Positions 17,279 through 26,743 of a DNA stretch of 64,000 nucleotides are shown in pieces. Location: positions 310,001-374,000 of the forward strand of contig CAWKNQ010000004.1 of the NCBI GenBank assembly GCA_963850995.1, written 5' to 3'. The DNA comes from Gaiellasilicea sp963850995. Its GTDB lineage: Bacteria > Actinomycetota > Thermoleophilia > Gaiellales > Gaiellaceae. Under the pieces are notes generated by a model. The model saw only the letters and a program-made list of their open reading frames with translations. It ran no database searches and was not told the DNA's origin. The position numbers and the translations under genes were made by a program. Every line of letters starts with the position of its first letter. Position 1 is the stretch's first letter.

Positions 17279-18150
17279 GCGAACACCTCCCGGTCCTCGT
17301 CGTCCTCGTCCACCTCGGCCTCGAAGGCGCGCCCGGTCGCGGCGAAGAACGCCTGCTCGAGCGTGTCGACGCCGAAGCGCGTGAGGATCTCCGGCACGGT
17401 CTCGAGGAAGAGCAGCTCGCCGCGGTCGAGGATGCCGACGCGGTCCGCGAGCGCCTCCGCCTCGGCGAGGTCGTGCGTGCAGAGGAGGATGGTCGAGTCG
17501 TGGCTGCGCCGCAGCTCGCGGATGAACTCCTGCACCTCGAGCTTCGAGCGCGGGTCGAGCCCCGTCGTCGGCTCGTCCAGCAGGAGCAGCACCGGCGAGG
17601 TGAGCAGGGCCCGCGCGAGCGCCACCTTCTGCTGCATCCCGCGCGAGAGGTTCTCCATCGGCTCGCTCCGGCGGTCGACCGGGAAGCCGACCTTCGTGAG
17701 GATCGCCGGGATCTTCACGCGGGTCTCGCGCGGCCCCATGCCGTAGTAGCGCGCGGCGTAGTGCAGGTTCTCGCCGGCCGACATCTTCTTGAAGAAGCTC
17801 GCCTCGACCGAGACGCGGTTGACGAGCTTGCGCACGGGGCGCGGGTCGGTGAAGACGTCGTGCCCGAACACGTGCGCGCTGCCGCCGTCGTGGAAAAGGA
17901 GCGTCGAGAGCAGCCGGACCAGTGTCGACTTGCCCGAGCCGTTCTGGCCCAGGATGGCGACGCACTCGCCGCGCTCCATCGTGAACGTGACGCCGTGCAG
18001 GGCAGCCCGCTTCTTCCGGGCGAAGCGCCCGGCTTTCTTGTCGCGCCGCGAGAACACCTTGCGGAGATCGCGCACGTCGACGGCCGGGACTTGCCCGTTC
18101 GCACCCGCACGGCTCGCTTCGGCACTACGCAACTCGATCACTTCGCTCAT
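17275..18150 (-). CDS. ABC transporter ATP-binding protein
   Basis: 291 residues. Walker A GQNGSGKST, Q-loop region after NRVSVEASFFKK, signature LSRGMQQKVALARAL, Walker B LLLLDEPTTGLD, H-loop LLCTHDLAEA. The acidic C-terminus (EVDEDDEDREVFA) is unusual and may be a contact tail. It forms a two-gene exporter with the overlapping permease. Start ATG 18150, preceded on the minus strand by GAAGGAG. Confidence 0.9.
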   Translation of the reverse strand: MSEVIELRSAEASRAGANGQVPAVDVRDLRKVFSRRDKKAGRFARKKRAALHGVTFTMERGECVAILGQNGSGKSTLVRLLSTLLFHDGGSAHVFGHDVFTDPRPVRKLVNRVSVEASFFKKMSAGENLHYAARYYGMGPRETRVKIPAILTKVGFPVDRRSEPMENLSRGMQQKVALARALLTSPVLLLLDEPTTGLDPRSKLEVQEFIRELRRSHDSTILLCTHDLAEAEALADRVGILDRGELLFLETVPEILTRFGVDTLEQAFFAATGRAFEAEVDEDDEDREVFA

Positions 18151-18344
18151 TCCGAAACTCCTTCACCTACCGAGAACTCCAGGGACCACAAGCACACGAC
18201 GCCCGCGCGACGGCGGGCCGTGGCAACGGGTGTCCTAGATACGGGCGAGGAGTCTCATCTAGAGCCGACGATACCAGCGGCTCGGGCACCGCGCCAGGGC
18301 GCCTGCTTTGCATCCATCCGCGCACGCTGCTACGTTCTGAGTCA

Positions 18345-18416
18345 GGTCATCTCCGCCGCAGGAGGGACCGAGGCTACGGCGCCTCGCAGCTGATCTCAGC
18401 TGCGGGCGCTTTTTTT
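18345..18416 (+). promoter_or_regulatory. structured leader with T-tailed terminator upstream of glnB-amt
   Basis: Three elements lie in order. Hairpin 1 is GGTC-AT-CTCC around GCCGCA closing with GGAG-G-GACC (18345-18369). Hairpin 2 is GAGGC-TACGGC-GCCTC (18370-18385). A terminator follows: CGCAGCTGA-TC-TCAGCTGCG extended by GCGC pairing, followed by seven T (18410-18416). The GCGCC segment is used by both hairpin 2 and the terminator, so the two can exclude each other, as in attenuators and riboswitches. The glnB start is 30 nt further on. A weak promoter-like pair, TTGCAT (18308) and TACGTT (18331), has 17-nt spacing. It matches no riboswitch class that I can name. Confidence 0.55.
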
Positions 18417-18445
18417 GTGGTCCGACGAACGCGAGGAGGCAGGCG

Positions 18446-18796
18446 ATGATGAAGGTCGAGGCGATCGTCGTGCGGGACCGGATCGAGACGGTGATGGACG
18501 CCGTCGAGGAGCAGACCGGTCACGTCGGCGTCACCGTGATCGAAGCGGTCGGCCACGGCCGGCAGCGAGGGATCACGCACGAGTACCGCGGACGGATCTT
18601 CGAGTCGAGGTTCCTGCCGAAGGCCCACCTCACGTTCGTCGTGGCGGACCGACTCGCCGAGCCGGTGATCGAGGCGATCGCCGACGCGGCGCGCACGGGT
18701 CACGAGTCGGGGGACGGCATCTGCTGGGCGAGCCCGGTCTTCAACGTCACGCACAACCGGACGGGCAGGAGCCTGGAGGAGGTGGAGGTCGCATGA
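18446..18796 (+). CDS. glnB: P-II family nitrogen regulatory protein
   Basis: 116-residue trimeric signal protein that reads ATP/ADP and 2-oxoglutarate and gates the ammonium channel. Seen: GHGRQRGITHEYRGRIF, the T-loop with conserved Gln and YRG; FLPKAHLTFVV; and the B-loop TGHESGDGICWASPV. The usual modification Tyr51 of the T-loop aligns with Phe52 here (RGRIFESRF), so uridylylation or adenylylation at that site is not expected. ATG 18446 follows GAGGAGG. Its stop overlaps amt (ATGA), the usual glnK-amt pairing. Confidence 0.88.
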   Translation: MMKVEAIVVRDRIETVMDAVEEQTGHVGVTVIEAVGHGRQRGITHEYRGRIFESRFLPKAHLTFVVADRLAEPVIEAIADAARTGHESGDGICWASPVFNVTHNRTGRSLEEVEVA

Positions 18797-20196
18797 GCAA
18801 CAAGGATCTCGCCATCGCCGCGTCGACGATCTGGGTGGTTGTCGCCGCGATCCTCGTCATGTTCATGCAGGCCGGCTTCTCGTTCCTCGAGGCGGGGCTG
18901 ACGCGAATGAAGAACGTCGGTCACATCGCGGCGAAAAACGTGCTCGTGCTGGGGATCGCCTCGATCGTCTACTACCTCGTCGGCTTCGGGATCGCATTCG
19001 GCGACGGTGGCAACGGCCTCATCGGCGGCAGCGGCTTCGTGCCGGACGTCGACACCCTGCTCGCGATCGGGACAGCGCCGTTCAGCTGGTTCGGAACGGT
19101 GCCTGCGGCCGGCGCGTACCTCTTCCAGGTCGTCTTCGCAGCGGTCTCCCTGGCGATCGTCTGGGGCGCGATGGCAGAGCGGACGCGGCTGTGGGTCTAC
19201 TTCGCGTTCGGGATCGTCTTCACGCTGATCTATTCGGTCGTCTCGCACTGGATCTGGCACCCCGACGGCTGGCTCTTCGCGAAGGGGATGCAGGACTTCG
19301 CCGGCTCGACCGTCGTCCACTACCAGGGCGCCCTCGCGGCGCTCGCGGGCGCGCTCCTGCTCGGGCCGCGGCTCGGGAAGTTCGGAGCGGACGGAAAGGC
19401 GAATGCGATTCCGGGCCACAACATGGCTTTCACGACGCTCGGTGTGATCATCCTCTGGTTCGGCTGGTTCGGCTTCAACGCGGGCTCGACCTTCGGCATC
19501 GCGACGGGCGACAAGCTCGGCTACTTCGCCTACGTCGCCCTGACGACGAACGTCGCCGCAGCGGCGGGCGCACTGGGCGGCGTGATCGTGTCGTGGCTCG
19601 TGATCGGAAAGCCCGACCTCTCGATGACGCTGAACGGCGTGATCGCGGCCCTGGTCGCGGTCACCGCGGCGTGCGGCTTCGTCGCCCCCTGGGCGGCGAT
19701 CGTGATCGGTCTGATCGCAGGCGCGATCGCCGTCGTCGGTGTCCTCGCAGTCGAGCGGGCCCGGATCGACGACCCGATCGGCGCCGTTGCCGTGCACGGC
19801 ATGGCGGGTGTGTGGGGGACGCTCGCGACCGGCATCTTCGCGGTGCCGGCGCTCGCCGAGAACCTGGCGACCGGCACGGGCGGGCTCGTGTACACCGGCT
19901 CCTTCGACCAGCTGGGAACCCAGGCGCTCGGGCTCCTCGCGGTCGGTGCGTTCACGTTCGGAACGTCCTTCGGCGCGCTCTGGCTGATGAAGGCGACGTT
20001 CGGGATCCGCGTCGAGCCGGAGGTCGAGACGGCCGGCCTGGACGTCTCGGAGCACGGCATGTGGGGCTACCCCGAGTTCTACATCCCGGTTCCGGGCGGC
20101 TACGGGACGGAGAGCCACGGCCACCTCGGCCTGGCGCACGCGCAGCGCTCGGCGCCTGCGGCCGCGAGGGCGGCGGCGGTCGAGCCGGCCGGGTAG
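18793..20196 (+). CDS. amt: ammonium transporter
   Basis: 467 residues, 11 predicted membrane segments, trimeric ammonium channel of the cytoplasmic membrane. Seen: FMQAGFSFLEAGLTRMKN (first segment), DFAGSTVVHYQGALAAL with the first pore His, FGWFGFNAGST, and AVHGMAGVWGTLATG with the second pore His. The cytosolic tail (GLDVSEHGMWGYPEFYIP) is the conserved C-terminal region that couples subunits and contacts P-II. Translationally coupled to glnB and probably under the same leader. It converges with gltB; only 3 nt separate the two stops. Confidence 0.95.
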   Translation: MSNKDLAIAASTIWVVVAAILVMFMQAGFSFLEAGLTRMKNVGHIAAKNVLVLGIASIVYYLVGFGIAFGDGGNGLIGGSGFVPDVDTLLAIGTAPFSWFGTVPAAGAYLFQVVFAAVSLAIVWGAMAERTRLWVYFAFGIVFTLIYSVVSHWIWHPDGWLFAKGMQDFAGSTVVHYQGALAALAGALLLGPRLGKFGADGKANAIPGHNMAFTTLGVIILWFGWFGFNAGSTFGIATGDKLGYFAYVALTTNVAAAAGALGGVIVSWLVIGKPDLSMTLNGVIAALVAVTAACGFVAPWAAIVIGLIAGAIAVVGVLAVERARIDDPIGAVAVHGMAGVWGTLATGIFAVPALAENLATGTGGLVYTGSFDQLGTQALGLLAVGAFTFGTSFGALWLMKATFGIRVEPEVETAGLDVSEHGMWGYPEFYIPVPGGYGTESHGHLGLAHAQRSAPAAARAAAVEPAG

Positions 20197-20199
20197 TCG

Positions 20200-23100
20200 C
20201 TACGCAGGCACGCGGGGAAGGCGGAAGCGCCTTCCCCGCGCTGCGGCCGCGGGTGCCTCCGCAGCGACCGCGGCGGCGGATCGCGGCGCGACGCGGCGGA
20301 ATTCCGGGAGCGCGTGAGGCCAGCGCTCGAGCAACGTGGCCGCGTGCGGCGAGCCCGTGTAACGAAGATGCTGCTCGACGAGCGAGCGCAGCCGCTCGCC
20401 GGCGACGTGGTCGACGGCCGTCGCCTCGACGAGCTCACGGTTCAGGCGTACGTCCACGAGCCCGAGCGGATCGTGGACGAAAAGCTCGCCGCCGCTCATC
20501 CCGGCACCGAGATTCCGCCCGGTCTCCCCGAGCACGACGACGGTCCCGGCAGTCATGTACTCGCATCCGTGCGCGCCGACGCCTTCGACGACGGCGATTG
20601 CCCCCGAGTTGCGGACGGCGAAGCGCTCACCCGCCCGGCCGGCGCAGTAGAGCTCCCCACCGGTCGCGCCGTAGAGGGCCGCGTTGCCGAGCAGGACCGG
20701 ATCGCCGGCGTCTCCTGCGGGAGGCCGAACGGTGATTCTGCCGCCGCCCATCGCCTTCCCTACGCCGTCGTTCGCCTCGCCGACGAGCTCGAGCCTGACG
20801 CCGGCGGCGAGGAACGCGCCGAAGCTCTGGCCGGCCGAGCCGGAGACCGCGACGCGAATCCTTCCAGGCGGCGGGCTCGAGCCGAATCGGCTCGCGATCG
20901 CGCCGCCGAGCCGGGCGCCCACGGCGCGGTCGCTGTTGCGAATGGGGAGGTCGAGCTCGACGAGGGACGCGCTCTCGAGCGCGGGCGCGGCCGCCGCGGC
21001 GACTGCGACACCGAGCTCGCCTCCGGGCGGCTCGTGCGCGAGCTCGCCCGCGAACCCGGCCGGGCCGCGGCCTCCGCCCGGACGCAGGAGGACCGCCGGA
21101 TCGAGGGTCTCGGCTCGCGCGTTGTCCGTCTGCCGCGGTCGTAGCCCGTCGACGCGGCCGACGGCTTCGGCGAAGCTGCGGAAGCCGAGGTGGGCGAGCC
21201 GGCGCCGCACGTCCTCGGCGACGTGGAGCAGATACGCCTCGACGTGCTCCGGAGTCGCGGCAAACTTCGCGCGCAGCTCGGGACGCTGGGTTGCGATCCC
21301 GACCGGGCAGGTGTCGAGGTGGCACGAGCGCACCATCAGGCAGCCCTCTGCGATCAGGAGCGCGGTCCCGAACGAGACCTCGTCGGCGCCGAGCAGCGCG
21401 GCCGCGACGATGTCACGCCCGGTCTTCAGGCCGCCGTCGACGCGCAATCGCACCCGGCCGCGCAGGCCCTCGGCGACGAGGGTCTGCTGCGTCTCCGCGA
21501 GGCCGAGCTCCCAGGGAACGCCCGCGTTCTTGATCGACGCGAGCGGGCTCGCGCCCGTGCCGCCGTCGCAACCCGCAACGTGGACGACGTCTGCGGACGC
21601 CTTCACGACGCCGGCCGCGACGAGCCCGACACCCGCCTCGGAGACGAGCTTGACGGAGACGGCCGCCTGCGGGTTCACCTGCTTGAGGTCGAACACGAGC
21701 TGCGCCAGGTCCTCGATCGAGTAGATGTCGTGGTGGGGCGGCGGTGAGATGAGGCCGACTCCGGGCTGCGTGTGGCGCAGCCGCGCGATCTCGGCCGTCA
21801 CCTTGTGCCCGGGCAGCTGGCCGCCCTCGCCGGGCTTCGACCCCTGCGCGATCTTGATCTGGAGCTCGTCGGCGCAGGCGGCGTACTCCGGTGTGACGCC
21901 GAACCGGCCGGATGCGATCTGCTTGATCCGCGAGTTGCGCTCGTCGTGGAACCGCGAGGGATCCTCGCCGCCCTCGCCGGAGTTGGAGCGCCCGCCGAGG
22001 CGGTTGAAGGCGATTGCGACGGTCTCGTGCGCCTCCGCCGACAGCGAGCCGTGGGACATGCCGCCGCTCGAGAAGCGGCGCAGGATCTCCTCGACCGGTT
22101 CCACCTCCTCGAGCGGGACCGCCGGCCCACAGGGGACGAGCTCGAGCAGGTCGCGTGGCTCGAGCGGGCTGCGACCGTCGACGAGGGCGGCGAAGCGCTC
22201 GTACTCGGCGGTCCCTCCGCGTCGGCCGACCGCCCGCCGCAGCGCGTGTGCGGCCGAGACCGCCTGCAATGCCTCCACCACCTCGGGCGTCGTCGCGTGC
22301 GGCTCGCCGCCGGGCCGGAACTTGACGTAGCCGGGGCTCTCGAGACGCTGCGCCCCCGCAGCCGCTTCAGACCGCGCGCGCGTCGCCCGCTCGAGCTCGG
22401 CGAAGCCGATCCCGCCGAGCGCCGTCGGCGTGCCGGTGAAGCAGAGATCGACGACCTCCTGGGCTAGCCCCAGCGCCTCGAAGATCTGGGCGCCGCGGTA
22501 GGAGGCGACGTCGGCGATGCCCATCTTCGACATCACCTTGAGCACGCCATCCTCGAGCGCGCGCCGGAAACGCCGTTGCGCCTCGTCAGGCGCGGGATGG
22601 TCGCCGCCGAGGCGGTCGGCGGCCGCGAGTGCGGCCACGGTCTCGAACGCGAGGACGGGGCAGATCGCGTCCGCGCCGTAGCCGAGCAGGCAGGCGATGT
22701 GATGGCTCTCTCGCGGCTCGTCGCTCACGACGACGAGCGACGTTGCGGAGCGCTTCCCGGTCGAGACGAGGCGCTGCTGCACCGCGCCGAGGGCGAGGAG
22801 ACAGGGGACGGCGATGGGCGCGCCGGTGTCGGCCAGGACCAGGATCTCCGCACCGCCGTCCACTAGCGCAGCGGCGTCGGCCGCGATCCGCCGGCATGCG
22901 TCCTCCAGGCTCTCGCCGGCTTCGAGCGAGGTCGCGAGCGTCTCGCCGCCCAGCTCCAGCACCGCCGACGGGTAGAGGAGGAAGCTCTCCAGCTCGAGCA
23001 GTCGGGCGGTCTCCTCGCCGTCCTCCAGCAGAGGGCCGCGCCGGCCGAGCAGCGTCTGCAGCGACATCAGCGACCGCTCGCGCAGGTGGTCGATCGGGGG

Positions 23101-24531
23101 GTTCGTCACCTGTGCGAAGCGCTGGCGGAGGAAGGAGAAGACGAGGCGGTCGCGGCCGGCGAGCGGTGGCAGCGCGGTGTCGTCGCCCATGGACGAGGTC
23201 GGCTCGTGTCCGTCCGCCGCACTCGGGCGCAGCAGCAGGGTCAGGTCCTCGCGCGTGTATCCGGCCGCAGCCTGGCGGGCGGTCAGGTCGGCTTCCGGCG
23301 CCGCGACCGGGTGCCCAGCGTCGACGGTGCGCCTCCCGGACGCGAGCCACCGGCCGTACGGGCGCTTTCGCGCGAGCCGGCGCATGATCGCCGCGTCGGC
23401 TTCGAGCCCGAGCCCGGGGTCGACGGCGAGCAGCTCTCCCGGCCCGACCCTGCCCCGCTGAACGCGTGCAGTTGCGGCGAGCGGGATCGCGCCCGCCTCC
23501 GACGCACATGCGACGAAGCTGCCGGTGCTCGCGACTCGAAGCGGTCGTAGCCCGTTCCGGTCGAGTGCGGCGCCGACGACGCGGCCGTCGGTGAAGACCA
23601 CCGCCGCCGGCCCGTCCCACGGCTCGACGAGGCCGGCGTGATAGCGATGGAACGCGGCAACGTCCTCGTCGAGCTCGGCGTCCTCCTGCCACGCCCGCGG
23701 CAGCAGCATCGCAACGGCGTGGCGGATGTCGCGACCGCCGCGGACGAGGAGCTCGACCGCGTTGTCGAGCAGCGCCGAATCCGATCCGTCCTCGTCGAGC
23801 GCATGCCCGAGCCCACGGCCCCACATCGCCCGCACGTTGCCGTCGATCGCGTTGATCTCGCCGTTGTGGCAGAGGTGGCGGAACGGCTGGGCGCGCTCCC
23901 ACGAGGGGCTCGTGTTCGTCGAGAAGCGCTGGTGGAAGATCGCGAACGGCACCTCGAGCGCGCGGTCGCGGAGGTCGGGGTAGAACTGCCCGAGCTGGTC
24001 GGCCGCGCAGAGGGCCTTGTACGTCAGCGAGCGGAAGGACATCGAGACGACGTACGCGCCGGCGACCCGAGCGGCACGGCCGCGTGCGCGGTAGGCGCGA
24101 AGCTCGGCGGCGTCCGCGTCCAGTCCGAGCGGGCGCAGGAGCACGAGCTGCTCGACGGCCGGCATCGTCCGGCGAGCCGTCTCGCCCAGCGCCTCCGGCA
24201 CGACGGGGACGCGCCGCCAGCCCGCAGTCTCGACTCCCTCCCGCGCGCAGGCCTCCTCGATTCCGGCGCGCGCGCGCTCGTCGCGGAGGAACACCTGGGC
24301 GAGCCCGCACCACGGCCCCGGCACGAGCGCTGCCGGAATCGGCAGGAGGACGCCGGCGCCGTCGCCCGTGCGGTGGTCGGCGGCGACCGCCCCGCGGTGC
24401 CGGACGTTCGCGAGCCCCTCGAGCGCGGCGTCGAGAATCTGACGCGAGGCGCGGCCGCGCGAGTCGGCGACGAAGCCGATGCCACAGGCGTCGCGCTCGA
24501 GGCGCTGCTGGCTCTGCTGGTGCACGGACAC
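20200..24531 (-). CDS. gltB: glutamate synthase large subunit
   Basis: 1443 residues, intact. Transfers the amide of glutamine to 2-oxoglutarate. GTG 24531 gives MSVHQQSQQRLERDACGIGF: a short propeptide before the nucleophile Cys of the class II amidotransferase domain (to about 400). The central domain contains KVMSKMGIADVASYRGAQIFEALG. The FMN/synthase domain has GGRSNSGEGGEDP, KPGEGGQLPG, PPPHHDIYSIEDL and GCDGGTGASP, with the 3Fe-4S ligands in CHLDTCPVG. The C-terminal GXGXG beta-helix (from about 1190) has GDPVLLGNAALYGATGG. No gltD is adjacent in the window. GAGAGG lies just before the start. Confidence 0.95.
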   Translation of the reverse strand: MSVHQQSQQRLERDACGIGFVADSRGRASRQILDAALEGLANVRHRGAVAADHRTGDGAGVLLPIPAALVPGPWCGLAQVFLRDERARAGIEEACAREGVETAGWRRVPVVPEALGETARRTMPAVEQLVLLRPLGLDADAAELRAYRARGRAARVAGAYVVSMSFRSLTYKALCAADQLGQFYPDLRDRALEVPFAIFHQRFSTNTSPSWERAQPFRHLCHNGEINAIDGNVRAMWGRGLGHALDEDGSDSALLDNAVELLVRGGRDIRHAVAMLLPRAWQEDAELDEDVAAFHRYHAGLVEPWDGPAAVVFTDGRVVGAALDRNGLRPLRVASTGSFVACASEAGAIPLAATARVQRGRVGPGELLAVDPGLGLEADAAIMRRLARKRPYGRWLASGRRTVDAGHPVAAPEADLTARQAAAGYTREDLTLLLRPSAADGHEPTSSMGDDTALPPLAGRDRLVFSFLRQRFAQVTNPPIDHLRERSLMSLQTLLGRRGPLLEDGEETARLLELESFLLYPSAVLELGGETLATSLEAGESLEDACRRIAADAAALVDGGAEILVLADTGAPIAVPCLLALGAVQQRLVSTGKRSATSLVVVSDEPRESHHIACLLGYGADAICPVLAFETVAALAAADRLGGDHPAPDEAQRRFRRALEDGVLKVMSKMGIADVASYRGAQIFEALGLAQEVVDLCFTGTPTALGGIGFAELERATRARSEAAAGAQRLESPGYVKFRPGGEPHATTPEVVEALQAVSAAHALRRAVGRRGGTAEYERFAALVDGRSPLEPRDLLELVPCGPAVPLEEVEPVEEILRRFSSGGMSHGSLSAEAHETVAIAFNRLGGRSNSGEGGEDPSRFHDERNSRIKQIASGRFGVTPEYAACADELQIKIAQGSKPGEGGQLPGHKVTAEIARLRHTQPGVGLISPPPHHDIYSIEDLAQLVFDLKQVNPQAAVSVKLVSEAGVGLVAAGVVKASADVVHVAGCDGGTGASPLASIKNAGVPWELGLAETQQTLVAEGLRGRVRLRVDGGLKTGRDIVAAALLGADEVSFGTALLIAEGCLMVRSCHLDTCPVGIATQRPELRAKFAATPEHVEAYLLHVAEDVRRRLAHLGFRSFAEAVGRVDGLRPRQTDNARAETLDPAVLLRPGGGRGPAGFAGELAHEPPGGELGVAVAAAAAPALESASLVELDLPIRNSDRAVGARLGGAIASRFGSSPPPGRIRVAVSGSAGQSFGAFLAAGVRLELVGEANDGVGKAMGGGRITVRPPAGDAGDPVLLGNAALYGATGGELYCAGRAGERFAVRNSGAIAVVEGVGAHGCEYMTAGTVVVLGETGRNLGAGMSGGELFVHDPLGLVDVRLNRELVEATAVDHVAGERLRSLVEQHLRYTGSPHAATLLERWPHALPEFRRVAPRSAAAVAAEAPAAAARGRRFRLPRVPA

Positions 24532-24740
24532 CCTCTCGGGGTCGTGGTACGGGAAAAGGAAAACCGCCTGGGATAAAGCGACCTAGCCGGCGGGGCGGTA
24601 GACGGAGCGCCGGCTAGCGCGTAAGTACGAGCGCGACGAAGAAGCGGAGGAAGGAACGGCTCGTCGTCGGGGCTCGCATCCCCATCAAGACTAGAGCAGC
24701 ACCCGGACGGCGACAAGTGCTCCTCACCAGACCGCCCCAA

Positions 24741-24779
24741 TTGGACGTGTCCCAGGGACTGTCCCTGAGACACGTCCAA
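24741..24779. terminator. 19-bp near-perfect hairpin after the SIMPL gene
   Basis: TTGGACGTGTC (24741) pairs with GACACGTCCAA (24779), with inner AGGGAC/GTCCCT around a single T and one mismatch. It lies 10 nt beyond the stop of the minus-strand SIMPL gene. The sequence GGACGTGTCC plus GGGAC-GTCCC recurs at 47822-47845, so it may be a repeat family used as a terminator. The remainder of 24532-24788 shows no gene. Confidence 0.55.
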
Positions 24780-24788
24780 AAAGACAGG

Positions 24789-25484
24789 TCAGCTGACCGA
24801 GAAGGTGACGGACACGGTCGCCGTCACCTGCTGGGTGCCAGGCTCGATCGGAGTCGACTCCGCCGCCAGGGCCTTGTCGGCCGCGTACGGCAGCGGCTGC
24901 GGTGCGCCGCCACCCTCGACGACCGCGGTCACGCGGCCGAGCGAGACGTTCGCCGCGGACGCGATCGCCTGCGCACTGCGGCGGGCGTCGTCGACGGCTG
25001 CCTCGAGCGCCGTGCGGTAGAGCTCAGACTGGTCGCCACGCGAGAGCGAGGGCCCGAAGACCTGGTTCGCGCCCGCCGCGACCGCGGCGTCGATCACGGC
25101 GCCCGCCTTCGCGAGCTCAGGCACCGTTGCCGAGACGGAGTTCTGCGCGACATAGCCCTGCACGGCCATCTGGTCGCCGTAGCGTGGGCTCACGGAGACT
25201 GACTGCGTCCTCACGTCCGTCGCGCCGGCGGCACGCAGGGCGGCGAGGACGCGCCTCATCTCCGCCGCGTTCGCGGTGAGCGCGGCACGCGCGGACTCGG
25301 CCTGGCTCTCGACGCCGAAGGAGATGACGGCGCGGTCGGGGGTCGTGTCGATCGAGGCGGTGCCTTGGACAGTGATGCCGCCGGTCTCGGCCGCGGCACT
25401 GGCGGCGCCGCCCGGAAGGGTCGCGGCGGCAAGGATGCCGGCGAGGACGAGCGGGGTCGCGATGAGGAGGATGCGCTTGTTCAT
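24789..25484 (-). CDS. SIMPL (DUF541) domain secreted protein
   Basis: 231 residues. A signal peptide (NKRILLIATPLVLAGILAAATL, cleavage near GGAASAAA) is followed by the SIMPL/BP26 fold: ITVQGTASIDTTPDRAVISFGVESQAESARAAL, DVRTQSVSVSPRYG, QNSVSATVPELAKAGAVIDAAVAAGAN and a C-terminal VTATVSVTFSVS. Family members are periplasmic or surface proteins forming ring-like oligomers; their role is not settled. It lies 30 nt downstream of argH on the same strand. Confidence 0.85.
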   Translation of the reverse strand: MNKRILLIATPLVLAGILAAATLPGGAASAAAETGGITVQGTASIDTTPDRAVISFGVESQAESARAALTANAAEMRRVLAALRAAGATDVRTQSVSVSPRYGDQMAVQGYVAQNSVSATVPELAKAGAVIDAAVAAGANQVFGPSLSRGDQSELYRTALEAAVDDARRSAQAIASAANVSLGRVTAVVEGGGAPQPLPYAADKALAAESTPIEPGTQQVTATVSVTFSVS

Positions 25485-25514
25485 GCCGTGGATACGCCGC
25501 CGCGAGGCGCGGCG

Positions 25515-26743
25515 TCACACAGCGTCGATGCGGGCTCGCGCGGCCGCGATCGCGTCCCGCACACCGCCGGGCCCGGGCGCCGGCCGGGCGCCGGCCGCGG
25601 GCGCCTCGAACGAGCCCTCTCGCACCGAGCGCGCGACCTGCTCGTGCGCCTCGCGGAACGGCGTTCCCGCACGGACGAGCTCCTCGGCGGCGTCGGTCGC
25701 GAGCAGGAGTGGGTCGGAGGCAGCCGCAGCGAGCCGGTCGCGGTCGAGCTCGAGGCCGCGCACGAGCACCGTGAGCGCTGCGAGGGCGCCACGCAAGTCG
25801 GCGCGCGCGGCGAAAACCGGCGGCTTGTCCTCCTGCAGGTCGCGGTTGTACGCAAGCGGAAGCCCCTTCGTTGTCGCGAGCAGCCCGGCCAGCCGCCCGA
25901 TCGCGGTGCCCGCCTTCCCGCGGACGAGCTCGGCGACGTCGGGGTTGAGCTTCTGCGGCATCATCGACGAGCCGGTCGCGGCGTCCTCCGGGCAGGCGCG
26001 CGAAGCCGAACTCGGCAGTCGTCCAGAGGACGAGCTCCTCGCCGATCCGCGAGAGGTGGGCGAAGCACGCGGCAACCGCGTAGAGGTAGTCGAGCGCGAA
26101 GTCCCGGTCGGCGACGGCGTCGAGGGAGTTCCGCAGCTGCCGCTCGGGCGCCGGGCAGCGGCAACGTCGAGCCGGCGAGCGCGCCCGCGCCGAGCGGGCT
26201 CCAGGCGGCCGCCTCCGCCGCGGCCGCGAAACGCGTCAGATCCCGCTCGAGCATCTCCACCCATGCGAGCAGGTGGTGTCCGACCGTCACCGGCTGGGCG
26301 CGCTGGAGGTGCGTGTACCCGGGCATCGGCGTCTCGGCGTCGGCCTCGGCCCGGTCGAGCGCAACCGCGGCAAGGGCGGCGAGCGCCGCGCGCGCCTCGG
26401 CGCAGGCGTCGGCGACGTAGAGCCGGAAGGCGGCTGCAACCTGGTCGTTGCGAGAGCGACCGGCGTGGATCTTGCGGCCGACGTCGCCGAGCAGTCGCTC
26501 GATCGCCGAGTGGACGTCCTCGTCCTCGGGAGAGACCTGCTCGGCGCCGCTCGCGATCTCCGCGAGACGCCGCTCCGCCTCCGCGAGCTCCGTGTCGTCG
26601 AGCAGCCCGGCCGAATGGAGCCGCCGCGCGTGCACGGCCGTCGCCTCGCAGTCGTACGGGAGCAGCTCCGCGTCGTCGGCGCGGAGGAACGCGCTCACCG
26701 CCGGGTCGAGCGGGCGGCCGACCCGCCCGCCCCAGAGACTCAT
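25515..26743 (-). CDS. argH: argininosuccinate lyase (two frameshifts)
   Basis: Last step of arginine synthesis: cleaves argininosuccinate to arginine and fumarate. ATG 26743. The first frame covers LWGGRVGRPLDP, HSAIERLLGDVGRKIHAGRSRNDQVA and PGYTHLQRAQPVTVGHHLLA. A middle stretch in a second frame covers ERQLRNSLDAVADRDFALDY. The last frame starts at LPEDAATGSSMMPQKLNPDV, which contains the fumarase-superfamily signature GSSMMPQKLNP with the catalytic Ser. Both switches (near 26154 and 25989, on the minus strand) occur at CTGCCCGG where CTGCCGG would restore the frame. It is about 409 residues, shorter at the C-terminus than the usual 450-460. Start overlaps the argG stop (ATGA). Confidence 0.9.

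Noticed and set aside
18345..18416. T-box, glycine or cobalamin riboswitch
   Set aside because: None of the diagnostic motifs (T-box bulge sequence, tandem glycine aptamer cores, B12 box) is present, and the downstream genes do not fit those classes.
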